A stretch of DNA of 64,000 bases from Cladopsammia gracilis (taxonomy: Eukaryota; Cnidaria; Anthozoa; Scleractinia; Dendrophylliidae). A program made the translations under genes and the position numbers. A model generated the notes under the pieces. That model ran no database searches, was not told the origin of the DNA, and saw nothing but the letters and a program-made list of their open reading frames with translations. Shown one piece after another: positions 10,413-22,295 of this stretch (position 1 is the stretch's first letter; each line of letters begins with the position of its first letter). The stretch is taken from NCBI GenBank assembly GCA_022457155.1, contig JAJGOT010000351.1, forward strand, positions 851,354 to 915,353, given 5' to 3'.

Positions 10413-12440
10413 GTTTGTTACATGACAGAAGTCTTCTCCCAAGTCTATGATTTTGCAAGTGTTTTTCCTAGCGCGTACTTAGAAGGATGTAATATAGTGT
10501 CATTTGCACTCTGTAATAATGATGACCTGTATTGAATATTCAATCGACAGCATGGACGGACAGTGCGACCCTAAAATGTAAGGCATGAAATCTGCTTAAT
10601 CCAGTGCACATAACACAGTTGACGTCAGTAATCGCTGGCGTTTGTCCAGGATAACAAAAAAAACAGCCAACCGCACATGCTTGCGATCTGACATCAGACA
10701 AAATTGGACTTTTCCCCATGTCAAGAATGGTTGTGCTGTCTTGCTAACACTCGCTAGCAATAAACAGTATATTGTTGTGGGCTAAAGCGCGGCTAACTTG
10801 CACAGCAACCAGGAGAGGTATCGGGACTCTTGTTTATTCAGCGACAGTGCCTCTACTTCTTCTACTGACTTACAACTCGATTACAAGCAACTTATATACC
10901 CTAATCTTAGACATAATTATTTGGGTTTGCCGACCGTGGGACCTTTTACTGCACATCCCGTGTCCTGTACACCTATTTTGGTTTCTGAGCATGGGAACTT
11001 TTAATTTATATCCTGTGGCCTAACAGAGCGAGTAGAAGAAATACCTATACACAGTTCATAACAAGTACTAGAGAACCAATGGAATCGCTAGGGGTAAAAC
11101 TGTAAAGTTAGACTAGACACCAAAACAGGAACCTTAGTGTAGGTAAAACCCAAGGTCAGCTTTAGTTCCCAAGTATGCCTACTTCAAGAACCAACATTCA
11201 AGTTTAACAAATTCATAAAGGTAGACAGTACTACTCAAAAACCCTAAGAACTACCAGTGTGGGCTAAACCTTCAATAATCTTGGACTATGAACGCGAACC
11301 ATAAAGAAACCCTAAACATAAGAGAAACCTTAGGCATAACATTACGACTTAATACTTCACAACAATATCACATATTCGCTTGTGTATACAAATGTTATCT
11401 CCTGGTGCTGATTATGCTCTCACTTGACCGCGAGATATTATCAACACATGAAGATAAAATTCGTATCTACGCGCGGGCATTTAGTACCTTTGTGCTTGTT
11501 GTTAGTACCTTTGTGTTTGTTGTTAATTGTGGCAGGTTATGCTTATTTTGGTCCATTCTGTCCAAGGCGATGGACAAGTTTTTATCTGGTTGGCTTTTGT
11601 GCTGTGTTTATAGTACTTAGCTTTTTCAGCCCTGTTGGAGAATTGACAAAAATAAATAATAAGTTAAAATAATAATTATACATAATGTATGCACTGAAGT
11701 TACTAGTCAGTTATAATACCAATCATTAAACATGCATCGGCGACTAGGACATTGATTTTTTAACAGTTCATTGTCCAATTATTTTCCAGTTTTTCTTTTG
11801 TGACTGAGAGCAACTTTCATTTGTAATTTTTCGTCCATAAACCAAGCCAAATCAATAAAGAATTTGCTAAAGCAACAAGTTCAATAGAATTTTCAATGTT
11901 TCAGCGTCGTAGGGAACGTGTTTTACTTACAGTTGTGTTAGATGAATTTTCCGCATGAGGGCTAACTGCCTTCTCTCCTGCGGGGCAAAATCCTGTTTAT
12001 TCAGTTTGTCTTTTTATGTGTAAGCATATCGTGCACTTAGTGAATCGACTTTCCTGTAGAAAAATAATGACAAAGAAATGTGGATTAATATATTATAGTA
12101 TTTCGCCCTTATTTCCTGCCATTTTTGATGCCATTACCGAGACTCGACTATTACCTATTTATTGATACTAAATTAATATTATTCAGTCTGGCATTCGGTG
12201 TAATATACTATTAACTACTATTGCTCACACTAATTTGGTTTAAGGTACCCGCCCAAGCTAATTTTCATTTCCTCAGATTCGGTTCATTTTTGGCCCATTT
12301 AAAGTTGATGTTACATCATACATATCTAGTATCCAAAAAGTACCCTTTTATTGCAATCTGTAATGCAAAAAACGTTCTTTCCGTTGTCAAAGTTTTGCAT
12401 TTTTACCGGAAGTCAGTTCCATTGGTCGAGAAAGGGTTGT
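10413..12440. other. non-coding, no gene seen
   Basis: About 2 kb of AT-rich sequence. Overlapping frames around 10772-11023 and 11288-11672 are hydrophobic by composition, have no homology that I recognise and lie in alternative frames of each other. Confidence 0.4.
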
Positions 12441-15026
12441 ATCGAAAACTAAGACCCACGAAAACGAAGACCTAAGACCTAAGACTGAAATCTAAGACCT
12501 AAAACTAAGACCTAAAACTAAGACCCCCTATAATTTACCTTTTTTACCAGGGTCTTAGTTTTCGTTTTTTCGAAAACTAAGACCTAAAACTAAGACCCCC
12601 CTTTTATTTCTTATTTCTTTAAAGGCCGTTTTTTCAGTTCACTTGAAATGGAAGCGGCCAGTCTAGGAAAACACTGCTCAAAAGAAGCGATATTCATGTC
12701 AAATGATCGCACAATAAACAGAAAACTCTGGTTAGCTTGTAGGTTGAATGTCATGAAACAACTTGCGAGCAAAGATTCACGCAAAGTATAGAAATCTGAA
12801 ATCTGATTGATTGCTTTTTCAACAGGAAATTTAAAATAACAATGTGTACCCGAAAATGTTTTCAAATTTTTGACCTGACTTCCGTTTGCAGTTTCACATT
12901 TTTGGTAATTTTGGCATTGGCTAAATTTTGTTTTTTACTCTAGTGCGACCTGGCTCTTATGCAAACAAAGTCGAGAATTACTTGTCTAGTACTTTTTCAT
13001 ACAGCCTGCGTAGCAAACGTTTCCGCGCATAAAACCCAACAGAAGCCCTTGCTACGCAGGCCAGGCTATTTTTGGCGTCCAGAACTCAAAAATAAATTGG
13101 GGTGTAAGGGATGAACACTTTAAATTTGTTTATTAAAGCGCATCTCTCGACCAAACACGGTGAAAATTGGCAAACGGTTTATCGCTGAGGAAACATCAAA
13201 CTGCAAGACGGTGTAGAAAAAAAAACGTCACTTATAAAAAATCGCAGACACCTTTTTGAGGGCAAAAAACCCGGCATTTCCGATGTTTAACACGTTGTCT
13301 TTAATCAGTTCTATTTCCAGATCAGGTTACTCTCAGGGTTGCTCCTGAATGAATAAATCCCTTATTATAATAGAAATTGGAGACTCCCACATGGACGTCT
13401 GGTGATTACGACAACTTTAGTTACTTATTTGTTGCTATGGCAACGGTTCACTTAATTTTTTTGAACAAATATGCTTCCACAGATCACCTTTGTGTGATTC
13501 AAGCAAATTAGCTTTAACTTCTTCAGGGATCTCGTTACGCAGTGCGCGGTAGTTGCCTGACATAGGAATTTGGTTATACCAATCGTAAAATGTCTTATAA
13601 TTAGCAATTTTCTGTTGTTATAAACATACGGCAGCATCCCTAGCAACTTAAACAATTGTTCATGATGTCATAATTACGTCATTTACCTTTTCGTTATAGC
13701 TAGTAAGTGGACTCTTATGCAAAACCAATTAGAACTTATAACTAACAACCGTGAAATTTTCACGTCTTTTCGTTAAATAGAAAAAATGTTATGGAGGAAT
13801 TCCTTCTGGCAGTCAAAAAACGCCCAGTCCTTAATGTTAGGATAAAAAAAATTAAATCAAAGTTAAGTCAAGTCAAAGTTAATTACAAACTCAAAGAAAT
13901 CGCCACAGACAGGAGACACAGAGAAGAATGCAAAGTAATTGTGTCAAAAGAAGGAAAATGATCAACACTACATCACTTGTTATTGTAAATGCTGTTATAT
14001 AAGTTCATTTTTTAATATACTGTTTTTGTTAGTCTGCAAAAAATTACTTGAAAATTATTTCTACCGCTAGAAATAACTGAGGAAAAGTAACAAAGCATAC
14101 TGGTGCAAAACACACTTCCAGCACACTTCCTTGACATACCATTATTGGACACCATGTCAACCGGCAATTACTGTTACTGCATGTTAGGCAATTGTTACTG
14201 TTAGTAATGATTACTATAATAGTTACTGGTGGAATGAAATAAATCAGTTCAATTCGTGGAGTTTAGACGATGTTCCATAGTGGTGTAATTTACTGTGTTT
14301 AATTTATTCTTTTTCCAGGATTTCAGCGATGGCAGTTAAAAATGTTTCCAGGCAGAATTGAACTGAAATAAATATCCTTACTACCTCTTGGCTTCAATTA
14401 AATTTTTCATTTGAACTAAGTGTCTGCTCAAGTGGACCTCAAAGATAACATACTTGGGTGAGTCGCCAAGTTATGTAGGTTTAAATTTTGACACATTTCC
14501 TTGGGCTTCTCATTCCTTTGATTTTCATCCATATTTTGGGACATATAGTTAATTTAACCACCCTTCTTTTGAACGTTCGGGGTCTACCCTTGATTGAACC
14601 TAGAAGTGAAGCCGTAAAAATTGACAGGATCGCACATTCTTTAATGGATTGAAATAACAAAATTGGCTTTGGAAAAAGAAAAAAACGGCCTTTAAAGAAA
14701 TAAAAGGCCTTAGTCAAAATGACCTTAGTGACTCTTGCCATAGACTTCGCGTAGACCCTCGTAATCTGGTTTTTGATTGTTGTCTTATACTGAATAACGG
14801 ATTGAAATAACAAAATTGGCTTTGGAAAAAGAGAAAAAACGGCCTTTAAAGAAATAAAAGGGGGTCTTAGTTTTAGGTCTTAGTTTTCGAAAAAACGAAA
14901 ACCAAGACCCTGGTAAAAAAGGTAAATTATAGGGGGTCTTAGTTTTAGGTATTAGTTTTAGGTCTTAGTTTTGAGTCTTAGATTTCGGTCTTAGGTCTTA
15001 GGTCTTCGTTTTCGTGGGTTTTCGAT
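12441..15026. mobile_element. 2.6-kb element with ~195-bp inverted ends built from CTAAGAC repeats
   Basis: The left arm (12441-12637) and right arm (14832-15026) are inverted copies of each other at roughly nine in ten positions. Each begins ATCGAAAAC..CCCACGAAAACGAAGACC and contains many CCTAAGAC/CCTAAAACTAAGAC words, a central palindrome of TTTTCG-TTTTTTCGAAAA type, and ends in AAAGGCCGTTTTTTC. A 62-bp inner segment next to the right arm is duplicated in direct orientation (14646-14707 and 14799-14861). The 2.2-kb interior has no recognisable transposase. No target duplication could be fixed. Confidence 0.7.
13004..13061. repeat. short hairpin MITE remnant (GCCTGCGTAGCAA ends)
   Basis: 13-bp inverted repeats GCCTGCGTAGCAA (13004-13016) and TTGCTACGCAGGC (13049-13061) enclose a 32-bp loop. 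It sits inside the 12441-15026 element, so it inserted there or is part of it. Confidence 0.55.
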
Positions 15027-15127
15027 CTGGGTCGGTTACTAAGCATGCAGTTGAGCATAATATTGAAATTCAGTTGAGACAGTGCCGTAAAAACTGTTAT
15101 GCAAAGACAGTCAGACGTTTGGGGAAT

Positions 15128-15240
15128 AACCCCTTCATCAGTGTTTGTGTATCAATGTTTGATACACAAATGTTTGTTTGTATTAATGTTTGTGTATCAA
15201 TGTTTCATCAGTGTTTGTGTCATCAGTGTTTATGTTTATG
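15128..15240 (+). repeat. minisatellite of GTGTATCAATGTTT-like units
   Basis: Roughly seven degenerate 12-16 bp units of TCA(A/G)TGTTTGTGT type. The frame across it gives a Cys/Val-rich artefact and is not treated as a gene. Confidence 0.6.
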
Positions 15241-15299
15241 AATATTATCATTCAACGTGAGTGCTACGTAGCAAAAAAACATTTTTTATGCAGTTGGGC

Positions 15300-16299
15300 A
15301 TGCAAATTTATAGGCAGCAGTTTTCACCTAGGAGTCATGCGGTGTCATGTAGCCGCCATGTGACCAACAAAGATGCTGAATTTACAAAAAATGGGTAAGT
15401 TCCCATGATTTTGTGTTGAGTGCATCCTTTTTCCTGTCATCTTATCAAGTGTTTCCGTCTTTGACAGATTTACCATACTCGAGGGGCTCATAAAACTGTT
15501 GCATAATTACGAACTGAAGTCCAATGAAACACCCGACAAACGCCGTGCCAGATTATATAAATCGTTTTGGAGATTTATATGGGTAAGTTTCATATTTGCA
15601 ATAATTCTTCTTAGTTTTGTAATGGTTTCATGTAATAATCCGTTTGAATTTGATATGTGATGTTCAACATGTGGACTATCTGATCTAATATCTAATCTGA
15701 TACTATAATTCACAAAGGTTTCCCATCACTGTGAATATAAATATGAACAAAAAAAATAAATAAGTAAAAAAATAAGTAAATTCCCAGTTAGCAGAGGAAT
15801 CTTATCTTATTGTTTGTATTACAAAATAAGAAACCTCTGCTAGCAGGTTAGTACAATCCACACCTTTTGGACCAAAAGGTGATTGTTTTCACTATAAAAA
15901 CAATTACATTATTCTGACGATTTCAGTAAAAAGATCAGAGGAAAAATTTGAATATTTCCTGGATTTTGAAGTAGGAAAATGTTATCGTGTCTGTTGGCTA
16001 AACTTCTGTATTCAAGTCCTTATACAGTTCACTAAAACACCAGCTATACAAAGTCATTCTTGTTTTATGACTTCCACTTTCCAAAGTTCTTTGTTTCCTT
16101 GGCTATTCAATATAAAGTAGTGTAAGGAAAAATGTATAAAATTGATACATTTTTCCTTATTTTTTGTTGTTTTCAGGTTTACAAGGTTACTATTGGAGAC
16201 CTGGATGATGCAAAGTGGCTGGCAGAGAAAACAAAAATACATGTCAACATTTTTGCATACATGACCTATATGAAAAAGGATAATGTCATATTACAATAA
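15300..16299 (+). CDS. small three-exon gene of unknown function (110 aa)
   Basis: Three plus-strand exons join in frame: 15300-15394 (ATG at 15300, donor G|GTAAGT), 15468-15582 (acceptor TTTGACAG, donor TGG|GTAAGT) and 16177-16299 (acceptor TTTTCAG, stop TAA at 16297-16299). Phases agree at both junctions (phase 2, then phase 0), giving 110 residues. Exon 2 is rich in Leu, Lys and Arg (ILEGLIKLLHNYELK); exon 3 contains VTIGDLDDAKWLAEKTKIHV. I do not recognise a family. The start is the first in-frame ATG; upstream exons could exist. Clean splice sites and three open frames argue for a real, possibly transcribed gene, though a transposon-derived origin cannot be excluded. Confidence 0.45.
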
Positions 16300-16433
16300 T
16301 TGTATGTAGGAATGTTGTAGTAGCCAAATGAATGTAACTAACCTTCGGTATGACGACATCAGGAAATTGAAGTTTCCAAGTGTCGTAAAGAAAAGTAGAC
16401 CTTGCAATAACAGGATGGTTTTTGCTTTCCAAC

Positions 16434-16632
16434 TCATTTCAGTACAGTAGATAAACAGAAGACTTTGTCAGGCACAAGGGAAGATGCTGCATGCCAGAAA
16501 ATGGCAGTGTCTGCATTTTTGACAAATTTGTGAAACCATGCAACGGCCAATTCATATGCAAGGCTTCTGCTTCGACCCTTTCTGGCATCATGATCTTTGG
16601 TGGAGGCTGATGAATTTGCATTCTCGTAGTAA
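16434..16632 (-). CDS. terminal exon of an unidentified minus-strand gene
   Basis: A minus-strand exon starts at 16632 directly after a good acceptor (pyrimidine tract then ATATTAG at 16633-16650) and runs open for about 65 codons to TGA at 16436-16434. It includes DHDARKGRSRSLAYELAVAW and TAIFWHAASS. It converges on the small gene at 15300-16299, with 134 bases between stops. Family not recognised. Upstream exons would lie to the right and were not found. Confidence 0.35.
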
Positions 16633-16849
16633 CTAATATGAAAGTAAACAGAAAAAATATCAATAGTTGTTTTAGTTAGGTTATTTTTGCGAGTATGATA
16701 ACCCCAACCTCTTGTGAGCGACCTCCCAAAATGTAAAAAAAGGTAAAAGCTATGACACTAACAAACAAGCGGTCAGAAACATTTGATAGTTTTGTTTCAA
16801 ATCTGCAATTACCAACACTACCTATGTAAAAAGTCAAGCGGGATCAAGG

Positions 16850-17085
16850 CGGGATCCCACCATTCCCACCCGGGATCCCAGGTGGGATTGGGAAATGGCG
16901 GGATCCCGCCATTCCCACCTGGGAATCAAAGATAATCCCACTTGGGATCCCGCCCAAAATGTGGGATTTACACATCCCACCCGGGATCTTAGGTGGGATT
17001 CATACATCCCACTCGGGATCTTAGACGGGATTCATACATCGCACCTGGGATCTTAGGCGGGATTCATACATCCCACCCAGGATCA
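16850..17085. repeat. GC-rich tandem/palindromic repeat of GGGATCCCAC type
   Basis: About ten degenerate units built on (G/C)GGGAT(C/T)..CATCCCACC(C/T)GGGAT. The right half is a clear tandem array with a unit near 33 bp (GGGATTCATACATCCCACC + CGGGATCTTAGGC). Each unit is partly self-complementary. It stands out sharply from AT-rich surroundings. Confidence 0.8.
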
Positions 17086-17281
17086 TGTAGTAGAGTGTAA
17101 TGCACCACGTACATGTCTCATATGTAACTGGATAAGAACTAAAAAACTTTGCTTGAAAATATCATTGGTATATTAAGTCTGCATCTCATAGAATTTATTG
17201 GGTTGCTCATAAGAGACCTCCCAATTTATGGGAATCAAAGCTTATAATTGGGTACACTTCTTAAGTTTAACATTCACTAAA

Positions 17282-17607
17282 TGCTAGTTTCGAATATTGG
17301 TTTCCCTGTGTAATCGGACCAGTCCGTCCAAGCGTTTAGGACACGTGATCTCCCCGAGGTTCATTCCAGTTTAGGTCAAACCTCGGCGCTGCACATTCTT
17401 CTTATTAATCGTTGATATTTCGATTGTGTATGGCTAAAGGAACACTTACTGGACTATCATTCGTCAAGGAACTTAAGGAGAAGTTAAAGGATCGAACATT
17501 ACAAACACTCGTCAATTTAAGGTTACGGTAACACGGATTTTCGTATTGTAAACAGGACAGTGTCGAGCGTTTCCCGAGTTGATCTAGACAAATAAATCAT
17601 GGATTTT
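17282..17607 (+). repeat. 5' LTR of BEL element 1
   Basis: Matches 42782-43107 throughout. Starts TGCTAGTTTCG and ends ATCATGGATTTT; contains AATAAA at 17591-17596, a likely polyadenylation signal. Gag begins six bases after the end, at 17613, leaving no obvious primer-binding leader. Confidence 0.9.
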
Positions 17608-17612
17608 CACAC

Positions 17613-19550
17613 ATGGAAGGACACAAAGGAGACAAGGAACAAGATTCACAAGGTAAAATGGACGCTTTGGATACAGAAAAGGAAGGCATTTGGCGTGAAA
17701 TGGATCTGGAACTTGTGTCATTTCATGGTTCATCACCACGTGCAATATCTCCGCTGACCAGTATCTTGGATTCTCAAGAAACTCACGAGGACACGAGAAA
17801 ACGGATTCCTACAGAAAAGGGTAGGCAATTTGAGATTCAAAGGTTAAAAGAAAATCGAAAAACTGCACTTGCTAACTTAACTAAAGAAATGAACGTAATC
17901 TCGCCCTTGTTGGTGGATTTTGAGAACGAAAAACAAGTGCGTACTGAAGTGGTACAGTTAGATCAGCTATTTGTTAAAATGCAAGATGCCCATGAAATGT
18001 ATCTCAAGGCCTTGGATGATGATGATGAGATTAAATTAGCTCTTGAATGGTATGACACTCGTGATAAGGATGTGTTTCAAATAAAGCAAAGAATTATTGA
18101 CTTTCCGAACGATGCGAAGAAGCTATGTCCACGTGATACACACTCAATGAAATCTAAGTCATCCTGTCACTCAAGGCACTCCATTTCCTCAGCATCATGT
18201 ACATGTAAAGTTAATTGAAGCCAAGGCTAAGGCTGCAGCATTAGAGGTCAAGGCAAAATTTCTAAAGGAGAAACAAGCACAAAGAATGGCTTCTGAAGAG
18301 CTTGAACTTCGGCAGCAAATTGCAGAGGCGAAGGCAGAAGAAAAGACTTACGGGCAGTTTGATGAAGAACAAAACATTGACGGCGTAAACGACCACTTGG
18401 AAGATGTTAACGCTAAACTTGCTTCCACTCCCATCTTACATGAGACACAAACTAACGGTCAGGCTACACTAAAGGTGCCTTCTGTGAAATTCCAGAGTTC
18501 AGCTATTGTTAGTACCATTTCAACGACCACTTTTACAACCATGCCCATCTCAGTGCTGCTAGTATGAACCCAACTGCCCAACCCTTTGTTCCAAGGAGCC
18601 TCCCCATTAAAGAAGAATTTAAAGAAGAGAATGGGACCATCACTGATATCAAGCCATCACGTGACAATAAACAAGAGTGTATGTACATGTTCGGAAAGGA
18701 TTCAAGCTGTGTAGAAGGTGCCAGGCCAGATCAAGACTATCTTGACATTCAAAGGAAACAGGCAGAACTGTCAGAAATGATTGTTACACAACAGGCCAGA
18801 AGTCTCTTACCAAGCCACGAGCCACCTACGTTCTCTGGAGATGTCATGTCATACCCAGCATTCATAGCAGCCTTTGAAACTCTCACAGAATCTAAGGTAG
18901 ACGATTCCTTTGAACGCTTGTATTTCTTGGATCAGTACACTAGTGGAAAGGCAAAGGAACTGATTAAGGGCTGTTTACAAATGAAGAGTGGAGATTCATA
19001 CAAAGAGGCTAGATGACTTTTGAAGAAACACTTTGGTGACCCATACAAGATTGCATGTGCATACATTGCCAAACTATCAAGCTGGCCCGCTGTGAAGCCT
19101 TATGACGGAACAGGGTTACAAGAATTTTCTATTGCCCTCGAGCAAGCAAGAAACGCCATGACAGGAATACAATACATGAATGACTTGAACACAGCCAATG
19201 TTCTGCGCCAGTTATGGGAAAAGCTGCCGAGATATCTTCGCAATAAGTGGACTGAAAGAGTTAGCAAGATTAGGAGTATCAAGGGACAGATAGCCAGCTT
19301 CAATGACTTTTGCCAATTTGTGTCGGAGCAAGCCAATTTAGCGACAGACCCAGTCTACTCAGAGGAATGCATCAGTAGGCCAATCTATACGGTTGACAAG
19401 TACCAGAAGTCGGGCGAACGCAAGACCAAGAGAGGAAGGGGTACGAACTTTGCAACAGGCCTCTCAGGAAAGAATGGCAATGGAGAAAACTCTCGTCACA
19501 TTAGCTGTACCTTGTGCTCTAAAGCGCACCACTTGGATGAATGTGCTTAG
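17613..19550 (+). pseudogene. gag: BEL element 1 gag, broken
   Basis: Gag-type polyprotein spread over 17613-18218, 18220-18567 and 18564-19550. The first part is acidic and helical; 18225-18350 is an Ala/Lys/Glu coiled-coil stretch. 18800-19360 is a DUF1759-type capsid region (PPTFSGDVMSYPAFIAAF, then LLKKHFGDPYKIACAYIAKL). A zinc-knuckle Cys/His cluster starts at about 19500. Breaks: frame change at about 18215 and at 18560, an in-frame TGA at 19014-19016, and TAG at 19548-19550. The pieces keep their order and spacing, so this is point decay rather than rearrangement. Confidence 0.8.
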
Positions 19551-19573
19551 TTCCTTAAAAAACCGCTAGTAGA

Positions 19574-20623
19574 GTGAGAGACTTCATCAAAGAGAAAAGT
19601 TTATGCTTTGGTTGCTGCAGTTCTGAACACATCGCCAAGTTTTGCAAGAGTAGAAGATCATGCAAGATATGCAATAAGAAACACCCGACGTCACTTCACG
19701 ATTACAATTGGAAACCGAAGGAGGTGAAAACAGAAGAAAAGAATGGCCAACATGAGGAATTAGAAACCAACGAAAAGAAAGGGGAAGACAAAGTCGTCAA
19801 CTGCACCGCCATTTGCAATGTGACCGAGGCTGGTGACGTTCCAATTGCTATGGGTATAGTCCCAATATGGTTGTATCACAAGGACAATCCAAATAGTAAG
19901 ATATGTGTTTATGCTCTCCTTGATAATGCCAGTGGTGGAACTTTCATTAAAGAAGATTCATTGAGAAAGCTTGGTGTTGAAGGAATTGAAACGAAACTTC
20001 TGCTCATGACCATGCACGGCACTCAAGAAATCGATACAATGGCTGTAGATGGATTGGTGGCTTCCCACCTTCAAGAAAACGAGGTTAGCCTACCCCTTCC
20101 CAGAACGTACATCAGACAACGGATTCCAGCAGATCGTGATGAAATTCCGCAACCCAAAAGGCTACAAGGATGGTCCCACCTGCAGAGAATTAGCAAGCAC
20201 ATACAACCTTACATGGACGATGTAGAAATAGGGCTTCTCATTGGACTGAACTGCCCTAGTGCAGTGCGACCAAGAGATATTATTTGCAGAAGTGAAAACC
20301 ACCCTTACGCAGTACGATCACTATTGGGATGGCATGTAAACGGTCCTGTAAGCCACAAGAGCAGTAAACAAGTACACTGTAACCGAATTCAGATTCTCAA
20401 GGGTGGCAAGGATGATAAAGTGAACGGATACATCGTTGTTGAGAGAAGGATCAAAGAGCAGCTAACACATCAGGTTGTTTCACGAATGTTCGAGTTGGAC
20501 TTTGCCGAAAGGGAAAATGGAGTCGCCCTATCTAGAGAAGATCGTCAGTTCCTTGAGATAGCAGAAGATGGAATCTGTCATAGAGATGACATGCACTATG
20601 AAATACACCTGCCATTTAGATAA
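19574..20623 (+). pseudogene. BEL element 1 zinc knuckle and aspartic protease region
   Basis: Opens with a second Cys/His cluster (CFGCCSSEHIAKFC, then CKICNKKHPTSLH, about 19605-19700). A charged linker follows, then a DUF1758-type retropepsin: ALLDNASGGTFI near 19915-19950, where the usual D-S/T-G is D-N-A, so the catalytic triplet may be degraded. The C-terminal half (IGLNCPSAVRP, SLLGWHVNGP) is typical of the stretch between protease and reverse transcriptase in BEL elements. The frame ends at 20623, about 75 bases before the reverse-transcriptase frame resumes in another phase. Confidence 0.75.
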
Positions 20624-20696
20624 AGGAATGTTCAACTACCCAGCAACCGTCCTCAAGCAGTGCAACGCCTGCACAGCCTAAAGAGGAGACTCCAAG

Positions 20697-22265
20697 GTGA
20701 CACTAAGTATTGTGCCGACTACGTCAGCTTCATGTCTGAAATCATACAGGAGGGATATGCCCGAAGAGCTAGCTCCCCAAGAAGGAAACGTCTGGTTCTT
20801 ACCTCACCACGGGGTATACCACCCTAAAAAGCCAAACAGCATCCGCATAGTATTTGACTGTTCAGCCTGTTGCCAAGGTGAATCGCTCAATGACCACCTA
20901 TTACAAGGGCCCGACCTTACAAGCAAGCTAACTGGTGTACTCACAAGATTCAGAAAGGAGAGAGTTGCCTTCATGACGGACATAGAGAAAATGATTTTTC
21001 AAGTGAGGGTAACGAAGGAAGATCAGAATTTCCTTCGCTTCTTATGGTGGCCAAATGGAGACCTGACTCAAGAACCTCAAGAGTACTGTATGATGGTCCA
21101 CCTTTTCGGAGCTGGTTCATCACCAGGATGTTCTAACTTTGCCCTGAAACGCACAGCCAAAGACGGTGAAGGAGAGTTTGGTACGAAAGCTTCAGAAACA
21201 TTAAAGAAGAACTTCTACGTTGATGACGTATTGAAATCAGTTCCAACAGAAAAGGACGCCATAGAACTCATACATGATGTTAAAGGGATGTGTGGAAAGG
21301 GAGGATTTAACCTGACCAAGTTCGTCAGCAACAGTCGAAAGGTGATGATGTCAGTACCACCTGAACAGAGAGCAAAGGAAATCAAAGGCCTAGACTTAGG
21401 CAGTGACAAGTTACCAATAGAAAGAGCACTGGGCGTCCAATGGTGCATCGAATCAGATGCATTTAAATTCAAAATAGAGTTGAAGGACAAGCCGTGCACC
21501 CATAGAGGTATACTGGCAACTGTATGCTCGATCATTTATCTGCAAGGGCTCATTGCACCCGTCATCCTTGTTGGAAAGCAGATACTTCAAGAGATCTGTC
21601 ACAGTAAAGGCTGGGACGAGCCAATCGATGGAGTTCTTGCCAAATGGGTAAGATGGAGAAGTCAATTACCGCTACTTGAGCAATTAGACACCCCAAGAAA
21701 CTTCAAACCTCCTGAATTTGGAAGAACTGTCACAGCACAGCTACATAATATGTCCGACGAGTCGCAAATTGGATACAGACAATGCTCTTATCTCAGATTG
21801 GTAAACAAAAACGGCGGAGTTCATTGTTCTCTCGTAATGGGTAAAGCTCATGTAGCACCACTAAAAACAGCAACTATTCCAAGACTTGAACTTGCTGCAG
21901 CTACCGTGTCTGTAAGAGTCGCAAGCATGCTGAAAGAAGAGTTAGATTACAAAGAACTTCAAGAGTTCTACTGGACAGATAGCAAGGTCGTCCTCGAATT
22001 CATCAGTAACGAGACCCGAAGATTCCATGTGTACATTGCAAATAGAGTACAGTTCATCCGAAACCATACATCACCAGAGCAATGGCGGTACGTGGAATCT
22101 GGCTCCAACCCAGCAGATGAAGGATCAAGGGGAGTTAATGCCAAAGAGTTTGCACAGAAGTCAAGGTGGATAAAGGGCCCACAATTCTTGTGGCAGACGG
22201 AGGATCAGTGGCCTCAACAAGGCTCGTATCAAAATGAGGTCGATCTCAATTCTCCAGACGTCTAA
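20697..22265 (+). pseudogene. pol: BEL element 1 reverse transcriptase and RNase H
   Basis: 522-codon open segment. It carries a BEL-type reverse transcriptase: WFLPHHGVYHP, then IRIVFDCSA (about 20850), FMTDIEKMIFQV and the catalytic YVDD at 21216-21227. The RNase H region follows, with PRLELAAA near 21885 and WTDSKVVLEFI near 21970-22005, then NPADEGSRG. The stretch is the longest uninterrupted part of the element. The expected D in the first palm motif is present (TDIEKM). Upstream and downstream segments lie in other frames, so the polyprotein is not intact. Confidence 0.85.
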
Positions 22266-22295
22266 AAGGTCACCGCAGTTGAAGAGCACAGAAAC

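Noticed and set aside
15014..15241. 75-codon Cys/Val-rich frame
   Set aside because: It runs through a minisatellite; residue pattern follows the repeat unit.
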